Assembly: GCA_002409785.1 (NCBI GenBank)
Contig: DHOX01000051.1
Location: 1-6,322 of the forward strand
Origin: Prevotella sp. UBA5379
GTDB taxonomy: Bacteria > Bacteroidota > Bacteroidia > Bacteroidales > Bacteroidaceae
Reading direction: 5' to 3'
DNA: 6,322 nucleotides
The translations under genes were made by a program, and so were the position numbers. This document shows positions 1-4,966 of the stretch, piece by piece. The notes under the pieces are model-generated. The model did no database searches and was not told the origin of the DNA. It saw only the letters and a program-made list of their open reading frames with translations. Position 1 is the first letter of the stretch. Each line of letters begins with the position of its first letter.

Positions 1-2
1 TA

Positions 3-104
3 ATTGAAAAGAAGAGGTGGATTTTTATAGATCAATGGCATCAGTTGGCAGGGTCTTGTAAGGTACGGACGCAAGGAGTTGCCGGGCTGATGAATCAGCC
101 ATAG
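3..104 (+). CDS. possible 3' end of an unrecognised protein, cut by the window edge
   Basis: An open frame enters from the left edge and stops at TAG 102-104, giving 33 visible codons. The peptide begins IEKKRWIFIDQWHQLAG and ends VAGLMNQP. It has two tryptophans and a soluble, mixed-charge composition. I do not recognise a family. Base composition here is closer to that of the downstream chromosomal genes than to the AT-rich darTG module, which fits native sequence lying just outside an insertion. The frame is short and could be chance, and no start is visible, so the call is weak. It would matter mainly for defining the left boundary of the darTG insertion. Confidence 0.3.
   Translation: MEKKRWIFIDQWHQLAGSCKVRTQGVAGLMNQP
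85..100. repeat. perfect 6-bp inverted repeat with 4-base loop
   Basis: GGCTGA (85-90) and TCAGCC (95-100) are perfect reverse complements around TGAA. The hairpin lies within the last codons of the possible upstream reading frame, just before its TAG. The nearest T-run (121-126) is about 20 bases further on, so it does not have the form of a standard intrinsic terminator. The structure is visible, but its function is not established. Confidence 0.5.
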
Positions 105-151
105 GAAGGACTTAACTTGATTTTTTCGCTGGCTTAGTTTTTTATAATCAA

Positions 152-159
152 TAAATTTG
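152..159 (+). promoter_or_regulatory. candidate -7 element for darTG
   Basis: TAAATTTG matches the Bacteroidetes -7 consensus TAnnTTTG exactly. Transcription would start near 165, leaving a leader of about 50 bases before the darT ATG at 215. No convincing TTTG is present 19-21 bases upstream; the best is GCTG or CTGG around 128-132. In such AT-rich DNA the octamer could arise by chance. This is the only promoter candidate I see for the toxin-antitoxin pair. Confidence 0.4.
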
Positions 160-214
160 GATATTTCATTCGAATTTCTTATTATTGTACCCATAAATCA
201 ATTTGTGTGTTTAC

Positions 215-835
215 ATGCCAAAGGCTATAGAATATGCATTCAGAGTAGTACACGTGGATAATATTCCGCAGATCCTTAAATTCGGATTTGTTCATTCAAC
301 GTCTCCTCATTCGGATAGGGATTACATTCCAATCGGGGATACATCTATTATTGATGTGAGAAAGAAAAGACGTATGGATAAGAATATTTGTATTGGGGAT
401 TATATTCCTTTCTATTTTGGTCCGCGTTCTCCTATGCTTTATGTAATTCAGCATGGTTTCAATGGGGTGACTCAATATGATGCATGTGACCTCGTTTATT
501 GTGTAGTTAGGATACAGGATATTATTGACTCTGGTTTCAATTGCATATATACTGATGGGCATGCATTGAACAAGGATACAAAATTTTATAGAGCTGAAGA
601 TCTCCCTCGAATTAACCAAATTATAAAATATAAAGATGTATATGCATCGCAATGGACCAATGAAGATGATTTGGACCTTAAGCGTCGTAAAGAGGCTGAA
701 TTGTTGCTAAAAGATGAACTCCCGCGACAATTTATTAAAGGTTTTGTCGTTTATAATAAAAAGGCATCAGCCAAGTTACTGTCTTTTGGAGTTTCATCGA
801 AGGAGATATGTATTAATCCAGGTTATTATTTTTAG
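215..835 (+). CDS. darT: DarT DNA ADP-ribosyltransferase toxin
   Basis: DarT (DUF4433 family) uses NAD+ to attach ADP-ribose to bases in single-stranded DNA, blocking replication; pairs with DarG act as toxin-antitoxin and anti-phage systems. The 206-residue product matches the usual length and runs through the full fold. Visible family features are an N-terminal H-x-x-N-I-P-x-I-L block (His13), Arg49 in the segment before the FYFGPRSPMLY block (66-76), TDGHA at 113-117, and the R-K-E-A-E-L-L-L-K-D block with candidate catalytic Glu162. By eye, Arg49 and Glu162 correspond to Arg51 and Glu160 of Thermus aquaticus DarT. Pairing with a macrodomain antitoxin suggests the DarT2, thymidine-modifying branch (inference). 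I chose ATG 215; a TTG at 203 would add four residues, but no ribosome site favours it. The gene is strikingly AT-rich. All expected blocks are present, so it appears intact. Confidence 0.93.
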   Translation: MPKAIEYAFRVVHVDNIPQILKFGFVHSTSPHSDRDYIPIGDTSIIDVRKKRRMDKNICIGDYIPFYFGPRSPMLYVIQHGFNGVTQYDACDLVYCVVRIQDIIDSGFNCIYTDGHALNKDTKFYRAEDLPRINQIIKYKDVYASQWTNEDDLDLKRRKEAELLLKDELPRQFIKGFVVYNKKASAKLLSFGVSSKEICINPGYYF

Positions 836-842
836 GCAGAAT

Positions 843-1940
843 ATGATAAAGACTACAAGAGGGAATTTATTGGAAAGTGACGCCCAGGCTTTAGTAAATA
901 CGGTGAATACTGTAGGGGTTATGGGCAAGGGTATTGCCTTGCAGTTTAGAGAGGCTTTTCCTGATAATTATCTTCTGTATAAAAAAGCCTGCAAGGAGGG
1001 TAAGGTCCATATAGGGGAAATGTTTACGACCATAGAACGACGTTTGGAACGTGATAGATATATTATTAATTTCCCGACAAAGACTACATGGCGTAGGCCT
1101 TCTGAATATAGTTATATCGAGTCAGGACTTGTGGCTTTAAGAAATGAAATTATAAATCGTCACATCACGTCTATTGCTATTCCCCCATTAGGAACTCATA
1201 ACGGAGGCCTTGATTGGTCTCGTGTCAAGCAGATGATTTTAGGTGCCTTGGATGGCCTTGACTGTACCATTTATCTTTATGAACCGTCTGAAGAAATAAT
1301 CGAGAGGTTGAAGACGGAGCGAGTAAAGTTGACTCCTGCACGGGCCATGATGTTGGATTTATTGTGTGATATGAAATCGTACGGAGAATTTGCATCTGTG
1401 TTTGCAGCAGAAAAAGTTGTGTACTTCCTGCAAAAGTTCGGAGCCAAAGCTGTCTTTAAAATTCAATATCAAAGAGGTTTTTATGGTCCTTACTCGGGAG
1501 GAAAAATCAGTCATTTGTTATATTATCTGAATGGAAGTTATATTCAAGGGGTGTGTGGTATGCAGATGAGGCCTTTTGAGGAAGTTTGGATTCTTCCAGA
1601 TACGCCGTCAACAGTAACAGAATATTTGGGGAAGCAGGAAAATGAGGCGTATCGTAATATTTGTGAAGAAACAAAGGCTTTTCTGAGAGGTTATTATTCC
1701 AATTCTGCGCTTGAACTTTTGTCTACTGTGGATTTTATTCTTGCAAACGATAGTACACTCAGGAATTGGATGCATAGGGGGGATGTCTTGGAGAAAATCA
1801 ACATAGATATCAGAAACTGGAACCAAAGAAAAGAAAGGTTATATTATAATAGTGATTTCCTTCCTGAAGTCCTTGCACATCTTAAGGATTTCTATATTTC
1901 ACGGTTGGATATGCAACCTCAAACTGTCGTGAATAAATAG
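843..1940 (+). CDS. darG: DarG macrodomain DNA ADP-ribosylglycohydrolase antitoxin
   Basis: DarG removes the ADP-ribose that DarT places on DNA and also binds the toxin directly. The product has 365 residues. Residues 1-155 form a macrodomain: the opening MIKTTRGNLLESDAQALVN, the glycine-rich ligand loop NTVGVMGKGIA (22-32), and INFPTK at 75-80, whose Lys80 coincides with the catalytic lysine reported for Thermus aquaticus DarG. PPLGTHNGGLDW follows around 116-127. Residues from about 165 to the end match the DarG C-terminal domain that contacts DarT, including TPARAMMLDLL and FYGPYSGGKISHLLYYLNG. The frame is open from 714, but those first codons overlap darT in another frame and resemble no macrodomain, so ATG 843 is the sensible start. 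It begins 7 bases after the darT stop, indicating co-transcription and coupled translation. The gene is as AT-rich as darT. No terminator is obvious after it. Confidence 0.93.
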   Translation: MIKTTRGNLLESDAQALVNTVNTVGVMGKGIALQFREAFPDNYLLYKKACKEGKVHIGEMFTTIERRLERDRYIINFPTKTTWRRPSEYSYIESGLVALRNEIINRHITSIAIPPLGTHNGGLDWSRVKQMILGALDGLDCTIYLYEPSEEIIERLKTERVKLTPARAMMLDLLCDMKSYGEFASVFAAEKVVYFLQKFGAKAVFKIQYQRGFYGPYSGGKISHLLYYLNGSYIQGVCGMQMRPFEEVWILPDTPSTVTEYLGKQENEAYRNICEETKAFLRGYYSNSALELLSTVDFILANDSTLRNWMHRGDVLEKINIDIRNWNQRKERLYYNSDFLPEVLAHLKDFYISRLDMQPQTVVNK

Positions 1941-2015
1941 AAACAAAGAATTATTCGCCCTTGTGTTGAAGTTTTCATCGCTTTTACTTTGTAGTACTAA
2001 TAACATTACCTTTTA
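1941..2015. other. short spacer between darG and the transporter remnant
   Basis: No gene, terminator or promoter is apparent. A 13-base string TTTCATCGCTTTT at 1973-1985 recurs exactly at 2090-2102 inside the following hydrophobic frame. In both places one frame reads Phe-Ile-Ala-Phe, so this spacer may contain decayed pieces of the same transporter-like sequence, but the similarity fades after the repeat. Confidence 0.3.
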
Positions 2016-2171
2016 ATGGTGGGATCGGTTGCAGCATTTCTGGGTTCATCATTGAAGAATGGATCCTTTCTGGTGTACTCCTTATTTCCTTTCATCGCTT
2101 TTGTGGTATGCGGTATTATTCTGATATTGAAAGAGGGTAAAGTTATTCTGAATATTCAAGTAAAACGGTAA
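2016..2171 (+). pseudogene. probable C-terminal remnant of a polytopic membrane transporter
   Basis: An open frame from ATG 2016 to TAA 2169-2171 encodes 51 residues: MVGSVAAFLGSSLKNGSF, then a hydrophobic stretch LVYSLFPFIAFVVCGIILIL, then a basic tail EGKVILNIQVKR. The layout (a glycine/alanine-rich helix, a short loop, a last transmembrane helix and a charged tail) resembles the C-terminal end of MFS-type permeases, possibly nucleoside or sugar symporters. Reading upstream in the same frame gives only four more codons before a TAA at 2001-2003, and no helices precede it, so the rest of the gene is missing. The likeliest reading is that the darTG insertion or a later deletion removed the 5' part. 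A genuine small single-helix protein is the alternative. Family assignment is by eye only. Confidence 0.4.
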
Positions 2172-2265
2172 CTGGTTATTGCATTTAAATATTCCTTATC
2201 CCTTGTTGGTAAAAAGAGGAAAGTTCATGATTCCGTGGGGGCAGAGGTGGATTTACGGGAATATC

Positions 2266-2297
2266 TTTGGAGGGTATTGAAAGATTTCCTATCTTTG
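2266..2297 (+). promoter_or_regulatory. Bacteroidetes-type promoter of the ATPase gene
   Basis: A -33 TTTG at 2266-2269 is followed by 20 bases and then TATCTTTG at 2290-2297, an exact match to TAnnTTTG. Spacing and both boxes fit the primary sigma factor of Bacteroidetes. Transcription would begin near 2303, giving a leader of about 40 bases. The leader carries a small inverted repeat, GTTAC (2313-2317) with GTAAC (2327-2331), and TGCAATGC occurs both at the -7 box end (2296-2303) and over the start codon (2340-2347). The promoter shows that the ATPase is transcribed independently of darTG. Confidence 0.75.
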
Positions 2298-2343
2298 CAA
2301 TGCAATATTAACGTTACATAAATGTTGTAACAAGTATTATGCA

Positions 2344-3486
2344 ATGCGTATGAAGACTAAACAACGGAAACTGAAGAATCCTTTTGTATACCAGGGTTAT
2401 GAGAGTCCGGAGTATTTCTGCGACCGGGAGAAAGAAATGGCTCTGCTGAAATCTCATTTGCAGAATGGGCGGAACGTGACCCTGGTGTCTCCGAGGAGGA
2501 TCGGCAAGACTGGACTGATCAAGAATACTTTTTACAAGATCCGGGAGGAGGATCCTCATGCGGTCTGCCTTTATCTGGATATTTATTCGACCAAGGACCT
2601 GCATGACTTTGTACAATTACTGGGATCGGTAGTACTGGGCGGACTGGTCAGTAAGGAAGCGGACTTCCTGGGTAAGGCTGCGGCCTTTTTCAGTGCGTTG
2701 CGTCCGGTCGTGAGCATGGATCCGCTGACCGGAGCGCCGAAGGTCTCGATAACCGTAGAACCCCAGCAGGAAGAGCTTTCGATGAAGAGTGTGTTCAGTT
2801 ATCTCAGTAAGACAGACAAGGAGGTGTATCTGGCTGTTGATGAATTTCAGCAAATCAAGGAATATCCGGAAAAAGGGGTGGAGGCCCTGCTCCGTTCCTA
2901 TATCCAGTTTACCCAGCATGTACATTTTATCTTTTCAGGAAGTAAGTTTCATCTGATGGCTGAGATCTTCAGCTCCCCGAAGCATCCGTTTTACCAGAGT
3001 ACGGAAATGATGAGTCTCACTCCTCTTGATCCGGACGTCTATTACCGGTTCTGCCGAAACTTCTTCAAGGGAAAAGGTGGCGATCTGAGCAAGGATGTTT
3101 TCCGGTATATTTATGATAAGTTTGAAGGCCATACCTGGTATGTCCAGTGCTTGATGAACCGCCTCTATGAAACTTGTACATTTGTCGACGGGAGACAGCA
3201 GGTCCAGAAGGCGATGGCATCTGTCCTTGAAGGCCGTTCGGCACAATATGAGGATCTGGTACAGTTCTTCACTTCCAACCAGTATGATCTGCTCAAGGCA
3301 ATTGCCCAGGAGGGATTGGTGGAGCAACCGATGAGTGGCAAATTTATCAGGGAGCATAACCTGAGCGGGGCCAGCAGCGTCAAGGCCGCCCTGAAGGTCC
3401 TGCTGGACAAGGAACTGGTATACCGTAAACCTCAGGGATATGTCATCTATGACCGTTTCATGGATCTGTGGCTGAAACGGCAGTAA
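2344..3486 (+). CDS. AAA/STAND-type ATPase of the ATPase_2 (PF01637-like) family
   Basis: The product is a 380-residue cytoplasmic P-loop ATPase. It opens with the family's N-terminal block NPFVYQGYESPEYFCDREKE (12-31), where F-x-x-R-x-x-E precedes the nucleotide site. Walker A is SPRRIGKT (49-56), with Ser in place of the usual first Gly, as is common in this family. Walker B is VYLAVDEF (161-168) with Asp166 and Glu167, and FIFSGS (195-200) is the sensor-like strand. The last 90 residues look like a winged-helix domain (DLLKAIAQEG to VIYDRFMDLWLKRQ), ending in the D-R-F-x-x-L-W motif typical of these proteins. Such ATPases are abundant in Bacteroidetes and archaea, and their cellular role is mostly unknown; some are linked to signalling or defence, but nothing here shows that. 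A second ATG at 2350 could be the true start. The gene is GC-richer than darTG and appears intact. Confidence 0.85.
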   Translation: MRMKTKQRKLKNPFVYQGYESPEYFCDREKEMALLKSHLQNGRNVTLVSPRRIGKTGLIKNTFYKIREEDPHAVCLYLDIYSTKDLHDFVQLLGSVVLGGLVSKEADFLGKAAAFFSALRPVVSMDPLTGAPKVSITVEPQQEELSMKSVFSYLSKTDKEVYLAVDEFQQIKEYPEKGVEALLRSYIQFTQHVHFIFSGSKFHLMAEIFSSPKHPFYQSTEMMSLTPLDPDVYYRFCRNFFKGKGGDLSKDVFRYIYDKFEGHTWYVQCLMNRLYETCTFVDGRQQVQKAMASVLEGRSAQYEDLVQFFTSNQYDLLKAIAQEGLVEQPMSGKFIREHNLSGASSVKAALKVLLDKELVYRKPQGYVIYDRFMDLWLKRQ

Positions 3487-3543
3487 GTCAACTTCAGTGA
3501 ATCGCAACCATTTGTCTCTCCTTCGGATTCTGCCAAAGTCTTG

Positions 3544-3662
3544 ATGCACTATAGGTGGAGGCTGGATGCACCATTCAGAGGTCCTGTATGCACCATTGAG
3601 CATGTCTCTATGCACCATACAGGGCATCCCAATGCACCATCCGTGAAACGGCTATGTTCCAT
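3544..3662. repeat. six-unit array with exact 22-base period, core ATGCACCAT
   Basis: The nonamer starts at 3544 (ATGCACTAT), 3566, 3588, 3610, 3632 (four exact ATGCACCAT) and 3654 (ATGTTCCAT), each exactly 22 bases after the last. The 13-base spacers differ in sequence, yet four of five are small inverted repeats: CAG/CTG in spacer 2, GAG/CTC in spacer 3, GGG/CCC in spacer 4 and CCGT/ACGG in spacer 5. The core is itself a partial dyad (ATG..CAT), so dyad centres fall about 11 bases apart, close to one helical turn. A longer stem, 3581-3590 with 3616-3625, can also form (one G-T pair). The period is not a multiple of three, and no gene spans the array. It starts 57 bases after the ATPase stop. 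I do not recognise the family. It could be a protein-binding array, a structured RNA in the ATPase 3' end, or a dispersed intergenic repeat. Confidence 0.85.
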
Positions 3663-3682
3663 GGCTTGCTTCTTCGATCAAA

Positions 3683-3720
3683 ATAGCAGTTGTTATCAAA
3701 GAGGTTAACTGCTGTTTATT
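3683..3720 (+). terminator. possible intrinsic terminator downstream of the ATPase gene
   Basis: AGCAGTT (3685-3691) pairs perfectly with AACTGCT (3707-3713); the stem extends by an A-T and a G-T pair to nine base pairs, with a loop of about 15 bases. The sequence TTTATTCTT follows. The loop is large and the T-run interrupted, so this is a weak terminator. It lies about 200 bases after the ATPase stop, beyond the 22-base array, which would place the array in the ATPase 3' untranslated region if it is real. Confidence 0.35.
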
Positions 3721-3976
3721 CTTGGGAGTGGACGAGGGTGGGGGGCTAAACTCAATTATGGTCTTTTTCCAAATTTTCAAATGGTATAGGTCTATTGTTC
3801 TTCAGAAAGGATAATTTGTTATAGATAGAGGAAGGAACAATCCCTGAACGGAGAAAATTACCGGGCTGCCGTTAAGCAACAGGGAGAGGACGGGCTGACT
3901 ACTCGCCTTTGGTTTGATGTAACGGATAAAAAAAGATAAAATAAAAACGGCAGTTGAAACGTTAATAATAAAAAAG
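3721..3976. other. remaining intergenic region upstream of the thioredoxin-like gene
   Basis: No clear TAnnTTTG promoter is present; the nearest resemblance, ATAATTTG at 3811-3818, has the first two bases in the wrong order and no -33 box. CTGCCGTT (3866-3873) and AACGGCAG (3946-3953) are perfect reverse complements 72 bases apart and could fold the leader of the next gene. The final 40 bases are very A-rich, as is common before Bacteroidetes start codons. Confidence 0.4.
3829..3939 (+). pseudogene. coding-like stretch without a start codon
   Basis: Between TAG 3826-3828 and TAA 3937-3939, one frame encodes 36 residues, including QSLNGENYRAAVKQQGEDG and LTTRLWFDVTDKKR. The composition looks like real soluble protein and not translated noise, but there is no ATG, GTG or TTG. 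It ends 37 bases before the next gene. It may be the surviving C-terminus of a lost gene, or chance. The opposite strand has a hydrophobic frame here that I treat as noise. Confidence 0.2.
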
Positions 3977-4966
3977 ATGATGAAACGTCTGATGATTTTT
4001 ATGTTGTCGGTGGGCACATTGCTTTTTCCGGCTCCTGTTCTGGCTGGCAGGTATCACATTGAAGGCCGGTTACAGAATAGTACTCAGAATAAGATCTATC
4101 TGAGCCAGTATACGGATAAGGCATTTGTCCTTGAAGATTCTGCGAGTGTCCGGAATGGACAGTTCTCCTTTGACGGGAATCTGACTTCTCCCTTGTTATA
4201 TGGCCTGAGTACAGACCGGACAGATGCTCATCCGCTGGCCTTCTTCCTGGAGGACGGCGCTATCAAGGTCCGTTTGGATGAACAGGAGGCAAAGATCAGT
4301 GTCAGCGGCTCCCGGGCAGACAGCCTCTATCGCCATGAACTCCCTTTGGCTGACCGGAAAGGGTACCGTATTGACAGTTTGATAGACGCGCATCCGGAAT
4401 CTGTTGTACCCGCTTACCTCCTGATTCGTAATTTTGCCTGGAGCCTTAACCTACAACAGTTGCAGGCTTTCCGGTCGAAATTCTCTCCTGTGCTGGATCA
4501 TGCCCTGTACGTGAAACAGATAGATGCCTTGATCGGAGATCTGAGAAGAGTGGATGTCGGGCAACAGGCTCCTGTTTTTACCCTTCCTGATGTGGGAGGC
4601 CGCCCCGTGAACTTGAACCGTTTCCGTGGCAGGTATGTGCTGGTTGAGTTCTGGGCTTCCTGGTGTGGTGATTGCCGGAGGGAGATGCCGCTCATCAAGT
4701 CTCTTCATGCAAAGTATAAAGACCTGGCTGTTCTGGGAGTTTCTTTTGACCGGAACAGGGCCTCTTGGTTGAATGCCATACGGCAATATCAGTTGGCGTG
4801 GACTCAGGTATCTGACTTGAAGGGATGGGAGAGCAGTTTGACATCTCTCTATGCTGTGCGCTGGATTCCTACGGTCTACCTGATTGGACCGGAGGGGAAG
4901 ATCCTCTATAAGGCTCTCACCCTGGTGGGAATGGATCACGTGCTGGAATCTTATTTCAAATTATAA
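3977..4966 (+). CDS. exported DUF4369/TlpA-type thioredoxin-like protein
   Basis: The 329-residue product starts with a signal peptide (MMKRL, a hydrophobic core, cleavage probably after PVLA near residue 23), so it acts in the periplasm. Residues about 24-110 form the N-terminal DUF4369 beta domain (YHIEGRLQNSTQNKIYLSQY onward) found with TlpA-like proteins in Bacteroidetes. After a linker, residues about 194-329 are an AhpC/TSA-TlpA thioredoxin fold: GQQAPVFTLPDVGGRPVNL, RYVLVEFWASWCGDCRREMP with redox Cys230 and Cys233, and the cis-proline Pro298 in RWIPTVYLIGPEGK. The active site is CGDC, not the CxPC of most TlpA/ResA proteins, which should alter its redox potential. The likely role is thiol-disulfide exchange on exported proteins; the substrate is unknown. 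Starts at 3977 and 3980 are equally possible. The stop overlaps the convergent lyase gene by 6 bases. No promoter was identified. Confidence 0.88.
   Translation: MMKRLMIFMLSVGTLLFPAPVLAGRYHIEGRLQNSTQNKIYLSQYTDKAFVLEDSASVRNGQFSFDGNLTSPLLYGLSTDRTDAHPLAFFLEDGAIKVRLDEQEAKISVSGSRADSLYRHELPLADRKGYRIDSLIDAHPESVVPAYLLIRNFAWSLNLQQLQAFRSKFSPVLDHALYVKQIDALIGDLRRVDVGQQAPVFTLPDVGGRPVNLNRFRGRYVLVEFWASWCGDCRREMPLIKSLHAKYKDLAVLGVSFDRNRASWLNAIRQYQLAWTQVSDLKGWESSLTSLYAVRWIPTVYLIGPEGKILYKALTLVGMDHVLESYFKL

Noticed and set aside
28..102. 25-codon minus-strand frame starting ATGGCTGATTC
   Set aside because: Too short, without promoter or recognisable features, and antisense to an equally plausible frame.
55..115. 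Riboswitch resembling the cyclic-di-GMP GEMM-I motif (GGACGCAA followed by a G/C-rich hairpin)
   Set aside because: Only the short GGACGCAA string fits; the other conserved loops and pairings are missing, and the region can be read as coding.
85..115. Hammerhead ribozyme core (CTGATGA at 87-93)
   Set aside because: The bases after CTGATGA pair back onto it, and no matching GAAA box and cleavage stem are found in the required order.
13..2254. 12-base direct repeat AGAGGTGGATTT at 13-24 and 2243-2254, flanking darTG like an attachment-site duplication
   Set aside because: About 20 million base pairs of positions compared with 4^12 (about 17 million) possible 12-mers gives roughly one such match by chance in a window this size; no integrase or other end structure supports it.
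2935..3627. 230-residue minus-strand frame covering part of the repeat array and the ATPase gene
   Set aside because: It lies almost entirely antisense to the well-supported ATPase, has no family features, and the 22-base period cannot give a peptide repeat in one frame.
3544..3662. CRISPR array
   Set aside because: Repeats are only 9 bases and spacers 13, far below CRISPR sizes, spacers are internally palindromic, and no cas gene is present.
3802..4017. 71-residue hydrophobic minus-strand frame
   Set aside because: It starts inside the signal-peptide region of the thioredoxin-like gene; its hydrophobic start comes from the complement of that region and AT-rich leader, with no promoter or recognisable domain.
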